Below, in pieces: positions 40,804-49,780 of a DNA stretch of 64,000 nucleotides. Made by a program: the position numbers and the translations under genes. The stretch is taken from contig NZ_FNAN01000018.1 of NCBI RefSeq assembly GCF_900101885.1, positions 1 to 64,000 on the forward strand. Direction: 5' to 3'. Under the pieces are notes generated by a model that saw nothing but the letters and a program-made list of their open reading frames with translations, did not search any database and had not been told where the DNA came from. This DNA is from Dyadobacter soli (GTDB lineage: Bacteria; Bacteroidota; Bacteroidia; Cytophagales; Spirosomataceae). Position 1 is the stretch's first letter; each line of letters starts with the position of its first letter.

Positions 40804-42204
40804 ATGAAATTATATGCGTTATTAAATATTTTTTTGTGTTTTTTTAGTATTTCCCTGGCGCAATCCCCAGAAAATGCCGCTACAATCGAGTATGGATCGA
40901 AAAATCTCACGCTGGATCAACCGTTCCTTGTATCGGTAGTTTTACGGGATGTGGAGACAAGGCCATCGGTTATCTTCCCCGAAATCAAGGATTTGGAAAA
41001 GCGCAGCAAGTCGGCCACGAGCTCGGTGAGCACGGTGGACGGCCGGAAGGTAGTAATCCAGACTATCACGCAGGAATATTATGCGAACAAGGCCGGTAAT
41101 TACCTCATTCCCGAGTTTACGCTGACAGTTAACAATACCAAACTGCGCTCGGAGGAGACGATGGTTGTGTTCGCCCGGTCGGGAGAGGAGTCGGGTGGTG
41201 CGCTGGCAACGGAAACCATGGATGTGGAAGAAGTAGATGATAACAGCCAATCGGTTTTTTTATCGGTACAGACTGATAAGAAGCAGGTTTACATCAGGCA
41301 GGGCTTCGCAGTACGCATATCGCTGTACATCGCCGAAAATGCGCCGGTGCAAATGGAGTTTTACCGTTTCAACGAACAGTTACAGGGCATTTTGAAAGCG
41401 ATAAGGCCTGTAAATTGCTGGGAAGAGAATGTGGGTGTGGAGGAGATCATCAAACGGAAGGTGACTATCAGGGGCCGGAAATTCGCCGAGTATAATATGT
41501 ATCAGGCCCGTTTTTTCCCTATTACTACGGAAGATATAAAGTTGCCCGCGGTGAAGCTGGATATGCTGGTGACTGAAAGCGGACGGGCGGTGAATGTGGA
41601 TAAAAAGTCTATAAAAGGGTTTTATTCGAGGCCGTTAACGGTAGTGGTAAAGCAACTTCCCGATCATCCGCTTCGCGACCAGGTCGCAGTTGGTCAATAT
41701 AGTTTGAAGGAGAGGTTATCGAGCGATCTGGTTTATCCGGGAGAGAGCGTCCGATACATGTTCAAGGTGGAAGGAGTGGGCAATATTACAGCGATCCCCG
41801 CGCCCGTGATCCAGGCAAGTTCTTCCTTTGATATATATCCGCCCGAAGTTAGCCAGATCACCAAGCGAAGTTACCAGAGCGTGGTTGGCGAAAAGACGTT
41901 CAACTATTTTGTAGTTCCGCGGAAAGATGGCGAATTCCCATTGAGCCGGTATTTTCACTGGATATATTTCAATGTGGAAAAAGCAAAATACGATACACTT
42001 ACCTCCGCGGCATCGCTGGAAGTGAGGGGAGAAGACTACAAATTGACTAACTTGTCGCTTTCGGGCTCGTCGGGGTTGTACGATAACCTGGAAAACCTCG
42101 ACAGTGGGCGCGAGACGATCGATTATAAAAAGATTTTGAAGGATTTAACCAACATCGTAATCGTGTTGTTGTTGGTAACAATGATTTGGGTATTTAGAAA
42201 GTAA
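40804..42204 (+). CDS. batD: BatD family protein
   Basis: 466 aa. Signal peptide (1-19, cleavage near SLAQ), a BatD-type extracytoplasmic region (FLVSVVLRDVETRPSVIFPE; NYLIPEFTLTVNNTKLRSEE; KKQVYIRQGFAVRISLYIAE; VRYMFKVEGVGNITAIPAPV) and a C-terminal membrane helix (about 447-464). Bat proteins have been linked to aerotolerance and envelope stress, working with MoxR ATPases and VWA proteins. Here batD is apart from batA/B/C. The aroC start comes 4 nt after its stop. Confidence 0.88.
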   Translation: MKLYALLNIFLCFFSISLAQSPENAATIEYGSKNLTLDQPFLVSVVLRDVETRPSVIFPEIKDLEKRSKSATSSVSTVDGRKVVIQTITQEYYANKAGNYLIPEFTLTVNNTKLRSEETMVVFARSGEESGGALATETMDVEEVDDNSQSVFLSVQTDKKQVYIRQGFAVRISLYIAENAPVQMEFYRFNEQLQGILKAIRPVNCWEENVGVEEIIKRKVTIRGRKFAEYNMYQARFFPITTEDIKLPAVKLDMLVTESGRAVNVDKKSIKGFYSRPLTVVVKQLPDHPLRDQVAVGQYSLKERLSSDLVYPGESVRYMFKVEGVGNITAIPAPVIQASSSFDIYPPEVSQITKRSYQSVVGEKTFNYFVVPRKDGEFPLSRYFHWIYFNVEKAKYDTLTSAASLEVRGEDYKLTNLSLSGSSGLYDNLENLDSGRETIDYKKILKDLTNIVIVLLLVTMIWVFRK

Positions 42205-42208
42205 GTTA

Positions 42209-43288
42209 ATGGGCAGTACATACGGCAAGATATTTAAAATAGCCACTTTTGGCGAATCGCACGGAGTAGGGATCGGGGTAGTGATCGAAGGCTGTCCGGC
42301 AGGCGTGAATTTCGACTCGGATTTCATACAAAGCGAACTGACCCGCAGAAAGCCGGGACAGTCGAGAATTACGACGCAACGCAAGGAGGCCGACGAATTT
42401 GAAGTACTTTCAGGAGTATTTGAGGGAAAAACGACCGGTACGCCCATCGCGATGGTGATCCGGAACGAGGACCAGCGGAGCAAGGATTACTCGCATATAG
42501 CGGCGCAATTCAGGCCTTCCCACGCCGATTATACTTATCAGGTCAAATATGGCGTGCGCGACTATCGCGGAGGCGGGCGCAGTTCTGCGCGCGAGACGGC
42601 CGCACGCGTAGCCGCAGGCGCACTCGCGAAGCTTATGCTGGCCGAACTGGGCGTAAGCATTCAGGCTTATGTGTCGCAAGTGGGTACGATGAAATTGGAG
42701 AAGAGCTACCAGGAGCTGGACCTTTCGGAAACTGAGAACAATGCAGTACGCTGCCCGGACCCGACAATGGCCCAGCAAATGTTCGACTATATCGACGGCA
42801 TCCGTAAACAAGGCGATTCCATCGGCGGGGTTGTCAATTGTGTAGTAAAAGGAACGCCCGCCGGTTGGGGAGAACCTGTGTTCGACAAGCTTCATGCGGA
42901 ACTCGGCAAAGCTATGCTGAGCATTAATGCAGTGAAAGGTTTTGAATACGGCAGCGGCTTCGACGGGGTATTGCTACCCGGCTCGCAACACAACGATGCA
43001 TTCTATACCGATGAAACTGGTAATGTTCACACACGTACCAACCATTCCGGTGGAATTCAGGGCGGCATTTCAAATGGCGAGGACATTTATTTCCGCACGG
43101 CATTCAAACCTGTTGCTACCATTATGCAGGACCAGGAGAGCGTAGATCAGTTCGGGAATGTGGCCATTGTACAAGGAAAAGGCCGTCACGACCCATGTGT
43201 AGTACCGCGCGCAGTGCCTATCGTAGAAGCGATGACGGCGTTGGTACTGGCGGATTTTTACCTGAGAAACAGGTCGGCGAAATTGTAG
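42209..43288 (+). CDS. aroC: Chorismate synthase
   Basis: 359 aa. Family signatures: GKIFKIATFGESHGVGIGVV near the start, YRGGGRSSARETAARVAAGA at about 110-130, and GIQGGISNGEDIYFRTAFKP at about 275. It converts EPSP to chorismate with reduced FMN, the last shared step of aromatic amino acid and folate synthesis. Co-transcribed with batD, an unrelated partner. The 64-aa gene on the other strand ends at the next base. Confidence 0.96.
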   Translation: MGSTYGKIFKIATFGESHGVGIGVVIEGCPAGVNFDSDFIQSELTRRKPGQSRITTQRKEADEFEVLSGVFEGKTTGTPIAMVIRNEDQRSKDYSHIAAQFRPSHADYTYQVKYGVRDYRGGGRSSARETAARVAAGALAKLMLAELGVSIQAYVSQVGTMKLEKSYQELDLSETENNAVRCPDPTMAQQMFDYIDGIRKQGDSIGGVVNCVVKGTPAGWGEPVFDKLHAELGKAMLSINAVKGFEYGSGFDGVLLPGSQHNDAFYTDETGNVHTRTNHSGGIQGGISNGEDIYFRTAFKPVATIMQDQESVDQFGNVAIVQGKGRHDPCVVPRAVPIVEAMTALVLADFYLRNRSAKL

Positions 43289-43483
43289 TCAGGCTTTGTG
43301 CCGCCTGCGGCGCTGGTTGAGGTAAAGTACCAGCCAAATGGTACCTATGAATTCGATCGCAAGCCCGCTCAGAATGACCGGGTCACTGAACTGGGTTTTG
43401 GATGCGTTTAAAAACGAACCGGTTGCCAGCACGATCATACCGGCAAGAAGGATAAGTAGAGCGTTTCTCAGGCTTAGTTTCAC
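43289..43483 (-). CDS. Small two-helix membrane protein
   Basis: 64 aa with two hydrophobic helices (about 7-24 and 35-55) and a strongly basic C-terminal end (NQRRRRHKA), so the tails face the cytoplasm. Its stop adjoins the aroC stop with no space. Function unknown. Confidence 0.6.
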   Translation of the reverse strand: MKLSLRNALLILLAGMIVLATGSFLNASKTQFSDPVILSGLAIEFIGTIWLVLYLNQRRRRHKA

Positions 43484-43567
43484 TGACTACATATTTCGTT
43501 CAACAATAAGTATCGTCAAGAATTCCCTAACCGAATATATACATTCGCTTCGAGAAATACTATTAAA

Positions 43568-43600
43568 ACGCAAAATGGCCCGTTGAGGGCCATTTTGCGT
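43568..43600. terminator. Bidirectional intrinsic terminator
   Basis: Perfect 14-bp inverted repeat (43568-43581 / 43587-43600), GC core GGCCC and a 5-nt loop, with A4/T4 in the arms. It ends the oxidoreductase gene on the minus strand. Confidence 0.85.
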
Positions 43601-43613
43601 TATTGGTCTTGAA

Positions 43614-44957
43614 TTATATCACCTGAGTTTTACCCGGGATTGCCACAGGATAAAGCCCGTCAGGACCCGGCACAATTTTCGGAGACGCATCCCATGCAAG
43701 TTTGTCAGGGAACAGGTTGATATCGGAGTTCAACGCTTCTTCCCATTTGATCTGCTTACCTGAGTAGGTCGCCATACGGCCCATAATGGAGGTCATGGTA
43801 CTTTTCGCACCGTTTTCTGCATCGGCAAATTTGTATTCCCCTTTTGCAATGGCGGCGAACAGTTCGTCGTGCTCTACCTGGTATGGGTTTCTGTAATTGG
43901 AGTTGTCGTGGTGGTAAATCACGCCGCCTTTGTAGTCTTTCAGGATAGTCTTCTTGTCGTCGAAGCTGTCGATACGGCCTTTTGTACCTACGAATGCCTC
44001 GTCAACGCGGTTCCAGGTTCCTTCGAACTGGCGGCACTGGCTTGAAATTACTGTACCATCCGCATAAACCAGGTCGAGGGTATGGTGGTCGTAAATCTCG
44101 CCATAAGCCTTACCTGTACGAACCTGACGTCCGCCTGTGCCCTGGATCGAAACAGGATAGCCGTTTTTCACCCAGTTGGCGACGTCGATATTGTGTACGT
44201 GCTGCTCCGAAATGTGGTCGCCGCAAAGCCAGTTGAAGTAATACCAGTTTCTCATTTGGTATTCCATTTCAGTCTGGTTGGGCTGGCGCTCTTTCATCCA
44301 GGGGCTGCTGCCTACCCAATACACCTGGCCACCTACGATATCACCCAGCGCGCCGTCGTGAATGCGTTTGATCGCCTCGCGGTAGTTGGCCTGGTAGTGG
44401 CGTTGCAAACCTACTACTACGTTCAGTTTTTTCTTTTTAGCTTCTTCTGCCAGTTCAAGCACTTTGCGGATACCGGGTGCGTCGGTTGCAACGGGTTTTT
44501 CCATGAAAATGTGCTTGTTATTTTTCACAGCCTCTTCGAAATGCGAAGGACGGAAGCCCGGAGGCGTTGCCAGGATCACTACATCCACATCTTTCAATGC
44601 GATGGCCTTCTTGAATGCGTCGAACCCAACAAACTTGCGGTCGTCGGGGACATCCACTTTCAGTTTAATATCAACAGGCTTTCCGGCAGCATCCTTGTAT
44701 TTTTTAGCTGTCAGGTTTTTGTAGGCATCATCAAGACGGTCCTTGAAAGCATCAGCCATAGCCACGATCTGCACGTTTTGCGTAGTGCTCAATGCCTGTG
44801 CCGCCGCGCCGGTTCCACGTCCGCCGCAACCGATAAGGGCCACTTTGATGGTGTCACCAACCGCGCTGTTGTAGCCATAGCCGGCTAGCGGGCTCAGGAT
44901 AGCACCGCCGGCGATCAGGCCCGATGCTTTCAAAAAATTACGTCTGTTTTGTTCCAT
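43614..44957 (-). CDS. Exported Gfo/Idh/MocA oxidoreductase with Tat-type signal
   Basis: 447 aa. The N-terminus NRRNFLKASGLIAGGAI is a twin-arginine-like signal, followed by a Rossmann fold (VALIGCGGRGTGAAAQAL) and the motif HIFMEKPVATD. The C-terminal domain contains NWYYFNWLCGDHISEQHVHN and NIDVANW. Tat export fits a protein folded with its NAD(P) in the cytoplasm. These proteins in Bacteroidota act on sugars or glycosides; the substrate is unknown. 24 nt after the formylglycine-enzyme-like gene, one operon. Confidence 0.88.
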   Translation of the reverse strand: MEQNRRNFLKASGLIAGGAILSPLAGYGYNSAVGDTIKVALIGCGGRGTGAAAQALSTTQNVQIVAMADAFKDRLDDAYKNLTAKKYKDAAGKPVDIKLKVDVPDDRKFVGFDAFKKAIALKDVDVVILATPPGFRPSHFEEAVKNNKHIFMEKPVATDAPGIRKVLELAEEAKKKKLNVVVGLQRHYQANYREAIKRIHDGALGDIVGGQVYWVGSSPWMKERQPNQTEMEYQMRNWYYFNWLCGDHISEQHVHNIDVANWVKNGYPVSIQGTGGRQVRTGKAYGEIYDHHTLDLVYADGTVISSQCRQFEGTWNRVDEAFVGTKGRIDSFDDKKTILKDYKGGVIYHHDNSNYRNPYQVEHDELFAAIAKGEYKFADAENGAKSTMTSIMGRMATYSGKQIKWEEALNSDINLFPDKLAWDASPKIVPGPDGLYPVAIPGKTQVI

Positions 44958-44981
44958 TTCGAATTAAGAGTTTAAATATGA

Positions 44982-45965
44982 TCAGTAGTCTTCAATCAAC
45001 TTAGGGCTGTAATAAGCGTTAATCTCTTCTTGCGAAGGTACTTTTACAGGTCTTACAACGCGGAAACCCACAAACGACGCGCTGGTCATCCACCATTCCG
45101 ATTTCGGCAATTGAGGGTCGAGGATTTTCCATTCAGGCTTGGAAGCCACGCGGGCTGCGCTGCGCAGATCGGCCGCCTCGTCGTCCCATGAACCGCCGCG
45201 CACGGAGGTAGGATACAGCTCGGTCACCGGAGCGAATGCTTCACCTTTTGGCTGTTTCGCGTAATAGTCAGGAATGTACTGGTCGAGCGTCCATTCCATT
45301 ACGTTTCCGTGCATATCGTGCAATCCCCACGCATTCGGCTTTTTTGTTCCTACTTTTTTGTAAGCGGCATCGCTGTTTTTGCGGTACCATGCATAGTCGT
45401 TGATTTTGGATTCGTCACCGAAAGAATAAGGTGTGTTAGAACCCGCGCGGCAGGCATACTCCCATTCCGCTTCGGTTGGAAGGCGGTAGAAGATGCCGGT
45501 TTTTTCATACAACCATTTGCAGAAAAAGATTGCCGCATATTGCGTCATATTGATCGCAGGATAACCCGCGCGGCCCATTCCGAAAGACATGTCTACATAA
45601 GGAGGGGAGGGGCGGGTACTTGCGTCGGTTTTCTGAACGCTCTTGTCAGGATCCGGGTGACGGGCGCCCATTTCCTTTTCCATATTTTTGAAAGCGTACA
45701 AATCGTAAATGTCCCAGGTCATTTCAGTTTTGCCCATCCAGAAAGGTTCGATTTTCACCTTGTGCTGGGGACCTTCGTCGGCTCTGCGACCTTTTTCGCT
45801 TGCCGGGCTTCCCATCGTGTATTCACCGCCCGGTATCGCGACCATGTCGTACACCTGAGGGCTGCCTCCGATTTTTTGGGTATAGCTTTTAAAATTACTG
45901 TCCTGCGCTACTGCATTAAAACAAAGAAAAACGGTTAAGATTAGGTAAAGGGGTTGTTTGGACAT
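44982..45965 (-). CDS. Secreted SUMF1/formylglycine-generating-enzyme-like protein
   Basis: 327 aa from ATG 45965 (an in-frame start at 45992 only lengthens the N-terminus). Signal peptide 1-20. The FGE-sulfatase fold is clear: MVAIPGGEYTMGSPASEKGR, PVNMTQYA-like segment NMTQYAAIFFCKWL, YRLPTEAEWEYACRAGS, NVMEWTLDQY, SVRGGSWDDEAADLRSAARV and GFRVVR. The active-site cysteine pair of true formylglycine-generating enzymes is not obvious, and no sulfatase is nearby, so it is probably a non-enzymatic or different-activity member, like many in Bacteroidota. Confidence 0.82.
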   Translation of the reverse strand: MSKQPLYLILTVFLCFNAVAQDSNFKSYTQKIGGSPQVYDMVAIPGGEYTMGSPASEKGRRADEGPQHKVKIEPFWMGKTEMTWDIYDLYAFKNMEKEMGARHPDPDKSVQKTDASTRPSPPYVDMSFGMGRAGYPAINMTQYAAIFFCKWLYEKTGIFYRLPTEAEWEYACRAGSNTPYSFGDESKINDYAWYRKNSDAAYKKVGTKKPNAWGLHDMHGNVMEWTLDQYIPDYYAKQPKGEAFAPVTELYPTSVRGGSWDDEAADLRSAARVASKPEWKILDPQLPKSEWWMTSASFVGFRVVRPVKVPSQEEINAYYSPKLIEDY

Positions 45966-46070
45966 GATAATGAATGTGTTCAATGGAACCATCTAACTGA
46001 ATATAAGTGGCAATATTAGCCTATTTACCCTATGAAAGCGAATTTTTTCTTCGTTGTTTAATATCTGTCC

Positions 46071-46078
46071 TAACTTTG
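46071..46078 (+). promoter_or_regulatory. Promoter -7 element of the ABC-F gene
   Basis: TAACTTTG (exact TAnnTTTG), 25 nt upstream of ATG 46104. Confidence 0.55.
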
Positions 46079-46103
46079 CATATACAGAATTTTAGATTTA
46101 ATC

Positions 46104-47999
46104 ATGAATTATCTTTCGGCGGAAAATATCGCGAAGTCATTCGGTGACCGGTGGCTTTTTAAGAATATCAGTTTTGGAATCAGCAAGGGTGATAAAGTAG
46201 CGTTGATCGGGACGAACGGAACGGGGAAAACCACATTTCTGAATATCCTGACGGGCAAGATTCCCGCCGATGAAGGCTCGGTAAGTATCCGCAAAGACAT
46301 CCGTGTGGGCTATCTCGACCAAAGTCCTGCATTTGATGAAACGCTTACGGTACTGGATGTGATATTTTCTTCCAATAACCCGGTAGCACAGGTAGTGAAG
46401 CGCTATGAGCACGCTATTGAAACCGACAACCACGACGAGCTCTCGGAGGTGATGGAGGATATGGACAAGTTCAATGCCTGGGATTTTGAGTATAAAACGA
46501 AAGAAGTTCTCGGCCGCCTCGGTATTCACCATACCGACAATGCTTACGGAACGCTTTCAGGTGGCCAGCGCAAACGCGTGGCATTGGCGAAAGTGCTCCT
46601 CGAAGACCCCGACCTGCTCATTCTCGATGAGCCTACCAACCACCTCGACCTCGATACCGTCGAATGGCTCGAAGAATACCTCAATACTTCGAACACAACA
46701 TTGCTGGTAGTAACCCACGACCGTTACTTCCTCGACACCGTCTGCAACCAGATGCTCGAACTCGACCACGGTTCGGCGTATACTTATAAAGGAAACTACT
46801 CGTACTTCCTCGAAAAGAAGGCCGAGCGTGAAGAGCTCGAAGCCGCGACCATCGATAAGGCGCGTAACCTTATGCGCAAGGAGCTGGAATGGATCAGAAA
46901 GCAGCCAAAAGCACGCGGTACGAAAGCAAAATACCGTGTGGACGCATTCGAAGACCTGAAAGAGAGAGCCAGCCAGAAGAAGTTCGATGTGCAAATGGAG
47001 CTCAATGTGCGCACGTCGCGCCTCGGCAGCAAGATTATCGAGCTGGAAAATATCAGCAAGGGCTTCGGCGAGCGCGAACTGATTAAAAACTTCGAATACA
47101 CATTCCGCCGCGGCGACCGCATTGGTGTGGTAGGGAAGAATGGAATGGGCAAATCGACGCTGCTGAATATGATCACCGGCGAGTTGCAGCCCGATAAAGG
47201 CAAGATCAGTACCGGCGAAACGGTTCAGTTTGGCTATTACAAACAGACCGATCTGGTATTTAATGAAAACCAGCGGGTGATCGACATTGTCAAAGATGTG
47301 GCCGAAGTGGTTCAACTTGGGACCGGTGAAACCGTGACGGTGGGCGTGCTGTTGCAGGCATTTCTGTTTTCACCTTCGAAACAATATGATTTTATATCAA
47401 AACTAAGTGGAGGAGAACGCCGCCGTTTGCAGCTTCTGTTGATTCTGATCAAACAACCGAACTTCCTGATCCTCGATGAGCCTACGAACGACCTGGATAT
47501 CGACAGTTTGAATGTGCTGGAAGAGTTTCTGCTCAATTTTCCGGGCTGCTTAATGATCGTTTCCCACGACCGCTACTTCCTGGATCGCCTCGTGCAGCAT
47601 ATTTTCGTGTTTGACGGAGAGGGTAAGATCAGCGATTTCCCGGGTAACTATACCGAGCTGAGGGATTACCAGGATGAGCAGGAGGCTGAGAAGAAAATAG
47701 CGGCCAATGCTCCGAAACCTGCCGCGCCCGTTGTAGCCGCTCCAAAAGAACCGGTAGCAGCTGCGCCGGCACCGCCCACTGCCACCAAGAGGAAGCTCAG
47801 TTATAAGGAGCAAAAGGAAATGGAGCAGCTGGAAGCGGATATTGCCAAAATGGAAGTGACTAAAACGCAATTGGTGGAGAACCTGAACAAGGGCGGCTCG
47901 CATGAAGAGCTGGCCAAATGGTCGAAACAGATCGAGGAAATAAGTGAGAGCCAGGTCGAGAAGGAAATGCGCTGGCTGGAACTATCGGAAAATGCTTAA
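46104..47999 (+). CDS. ABC-F ATPase (Uup-like)
   Basis: 631 aa with two ABC domains in one chain and no membrane part: Walker A GTNGTGKTT (36-44) and GKNGMGKST (about 350), signatures LSGGQRKRVALAKVL and LSGGERRRLQLLLIL, Walker B LLILDEPTNHLDLD and FLILDEPTNDLDID. The charged linker between the domains is the ribosome-contacting arm. An Ala/Pro linker leads to a C-terminal coiled coil (about 560-631), as in Uup. ABC-F proteins act on ribosomes; resistance or translation-factor roles cannot be told apart here. Confidence 0.92.
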   Translation: MNYLSAENIAKSFGDRWLFKNISFGISKGDKVALIGTNGTGKTTFLNILTGKIPADEGSVSIRKDIRVGYLDQSPAFDETLTVLDVIFSSNNPVAQVVKRYEHAIETDNHDELSEVMEDMDKFNAWDFEYKTKEVLGRLGIHHTDNAYGTLSGGQRKRVALAKVLLEDPDLLILDEPTNHLDLDTVEWLEEYLNTSNTTLLVVTHDRYFLDTVCNQMLELDHGSAYTYKGNYSYFLEKKAEREELEAATIDKARNLMRKELEWIRKQPKARGTKAKYRVDAFEDLKERASQKKFDVQMELNVRTSRLGSKIIELENISKGFGERELIKNFEYTFRRGDRIGVVGKNGMGKSTLLNMITGELQPDKGKISTGETVQFGYYKQTDLVFNENQRVIDIVKDVAEVVQLGTGETVTVGVLLQAFLFSPSKQYDFISKLSGGERRRLQLLLILIKQPNFLILDEPTNDLDIDSLNVLEEFLLNFPGCLMIVSHDRYFLDRLVQHIFVFDGEGKISDFPGNYTELRDYQDEQEAEKKIAANAPKPAAPVVAAPKEPVAAAPAPPTATKRKLSYKEQKEMEQLEADIAKMEVTKTQLVENLNKGGSHEELAKWSKQIEEISESQVEKEMRWLELSENA

Positions 48000-48066
48000 T
48001 TTTAAAAGGTCAACAAACCGGTAGCCGCGGAATATGAGCCGCGGCCCGACTTTTAGATTACTGATT

Positions 48067-48699
48067 ATGGATTCAATTGTCGAGTTTTTCCAGTACATTC
48101 TCAATTCGGAGGAAATCATCCGTACCGGGGGGCTTTTGGTAATTACATTTATCGTGTTCGCGGAAAACGGCCTGTTTTTCGCATTCTTCCTGCCGGGCGA
48201 TTACCTCGTGTTCCTGGCGGGGGTTTTCTGCGGTACCGGCATTCTCGACGTACCCATTCTCATTTTGCTGATCAGCATGCTGACGGCCGCGATATTGGGG
48301 TCGCTGGTCGGCTACATTTTCGGGAAGTATTTTGGTGATATGTTCAAAAACAGGCCGGATTCTTTCTTTTTCAAGAAAAAACACATCGAGACCACGCATA
48401 ACTATTTTGAAAAATACGGCAGCAGGACGCTCATTATCAGCCGCTTTCTGCCTATCGTGCGCACATTCGCGCCTATACTTGCGGGGATTGTAAAAATGTC
48501 GTTTTCTTCCTTCCTGATCAACAATGTAGTAGGCGGGGCGATATGGATCTTCACATTAACCGGCGGCGGCTATCTTTTCGGTGAAAGATTCCCGTGGATC
48601 GTCGATTACGTGCAGTACATTATAATCTTCTTCCTGGCGATTACGACTTTCACCGTGATCAAGGGATATCTGAACGCGCGGAAAGGAATGGCGGAATAG
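48067..48699 (+). CDS. DedA family membrane protein
   Basis: 210 aa from ATG 48067. SNARE-associated/VTT domain with about five helices: FAENGLFFAFFLPGDYLVFL, then GSLVGYIFGKYFGD, then the family motif SRFLPIVRTFAPILAGIVKM. DedA proteins are thought to flip phospholipids or undecaprenyl phosphate and to support membrane potential. It follows the ABC-F gene after 67 nt. A GC-rich inverted repeat (GCCGCGG, 48022-48043) lies between. Confidence 0.9.
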   Translation: MDSIVEFFQYILNSEEIIRTGGLLVITFIVFAENGLFFAFFLPGDYLVFLAGVFCGTGILDVPILILLISMLTAAILGSLVGYIFGKYFGDMFKNRPDSFFFKKKHIETTHNYFEKYGSRTLIISRFLPIVRTFAPILAGIVKMSFSSFLINNVVGGAIWIFTLTGGGYLFGERFPWIVDYVQYIIIFFLAITTFTVIKGYLNARKGMAE

Positions 48700-48705
48700 A
48701 ATCTC

Positions 48706-48975
48706 CTAGGCGGGCATTGGTAACACTTTTTCTCTTTTCGGTGCTCGCTGTTTCGGCAATGCCGACTTGCCTTTGAACAATACCGTCACTACAAGCGATA
48801 TGTCCAGTTGCAGGCTGATCGCCAGCTTTTGCAATATCTGAATATCGAGCTTCCTCTTATTGTTTTCAATCCTGTTGACGACAGAAGCGGACACATTCAA
48901 ACTAATTCCCAGCGCCTCCTGGGAAAGTCCCGCCCATTCTCTCAACTTCCTGAAATTACTTCCAAAATCTGTCAT
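48706..48975 (-). CDS. XRE-type helix-turn-helix regulator
   Basis: 89 aa. An HTH_3 domain (about 5-63): NFRKLREWAGLSQEALGISL and VSASVVNRIENNKRKLDIQI, a typical Cro/CI fold. The basic tail KGKSALPKQRAPKREK may bind DNA unspecifically. No toxin gene is adjacent, so it is not obviously an antitoxin. Promoter at 49002-49009. Confidence 0.88.
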   Translation of the reverse strand: MTDFGSNFRKLREWAGLSQEALGISLNVSASVVNRIENNKRKLDIQILQKLAISLQLDISLVVTVLFKGKSALPKQRAPKREKVLPMPA

Positions 48976-49001
48976 AGTGTGCTTCGTTATGAGTCGCTTG
49001 A

Positions 49002-49009
49002 CAAATTTA
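49002..49009 (-). promoter_or_regulatory. Promoter -7 element of the XRE gene
   Basis: TAAATTTG on the minus strand (exact TAnnTTTG), 26 nt before the start codon. Confidence 0.55.
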
Positions 49010-49249
49010 ACGGCTTTTTGAAATCGCCAAATAGCTCACGCCCGTTCCGCGCAATTATGTGCGGAAACCGCAAGCAGTCCTGCGCTTTCCGCAACAGCAT
49101 CAGGTAATTAATTGATTTGCTTTGTGAGGTAGTTTCACATTGCGTAAAATGAGGAGGGTAGTTCATCAACAAACTTGACCAAATGCATTCAAAGGGGCTT
49201 TTCTCCTTAATGCATCATCATTTTCTCACACTTTAATCTTGATAATGTC

Positions 49250-49780
49250 ATGAAAGAATTAAACACTAATTCTTACCGTTTACTGTTTACTGTATTTCTT
49301 TTCTGTGCAGCGTCAATTATCATCTCCTCTTGTAGTAAATACAACGATGACGTAAGCCCATCCACAACCGCTAAGACACCAGCTATGGCGACCGATGCCT
49401 ACGCTAAGATGTCGGGCAACAATTTCGGATCGCTGGATTGCTCGACTTTAAATGAAAATGCCTTGAATACGAAGTACAGGAACAAGGCAATAGCCAAGTA
49501 TGGAGCGGCTACTGGTCCGTGGTATGACGGTTTAGCCGCGTCCTACAAAGCCAATCCCAATCAGTTTTCATTGAATCAAGCCTACGCGAAAATTTATAAT
49601 TACAAGCACCAGATCACCTATGGTGCATTGCTAGGTTTGATCGCCGGTGTGCCATTTGCTGCGATCGGAACTCTGCCAGCTGCTATTGGTGGAGCTGCTG
49701 TTGGAGGTTTTGTTGGTACTGTTGCTGGCATTAACAGATGCATGAAGGGAGGATATGTTTGTCTCGTCTCTTGTATATGA
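49250..49780 (+). CDS. Lipoprotein with C-terminal glycine-zipper segment
   Basis: 176 aa. Lipoprotein signal (hydrophobic 10-26, Cys28 in ISSCS). A soluble middle follows (about 30-120), then a long hydrophobic Gly/Ala segment, YGALLGLIAGVPFAAIG and AAIGGAAVGGFVGTVAG, with G-x3-G spacing like glycine zippers, and a cysteine-bearing end (CMKGGYVCLVSC). It might insert in a membrane or oligomerise. The stop overlaps the next start (ATGA), so the two are coupled. No family was recognised. Confidence 0.7.
   Translation: MKELNTNSYRLLFTVFLFCAASIIISSCSKYNDDVSPSTTAKTPAMATDAYAKMSGNNFGSLDCSTLNENALNTKYRNKAIAKYGAATGPWYDGLAASYKANPNQFSLNQAYAKIYNYKHQITYGALLGLIAGVPFAAIGTLPAAIGGAAVGGFVGTVAGINRCMKGGYVCLVSCI

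Noticed and set aside
44082..44888. 268-codon open frame opposite the Tat-signal oxidoreductase
   Set aside because: Shadow of the Rossmann-fold gene, with no coding features of its own.
46557..47315. 252-codon open frame opposite the ABC-F gene
   Set aside because: It is the reverse of conserved ABC motifs; no independent evidence of coding.
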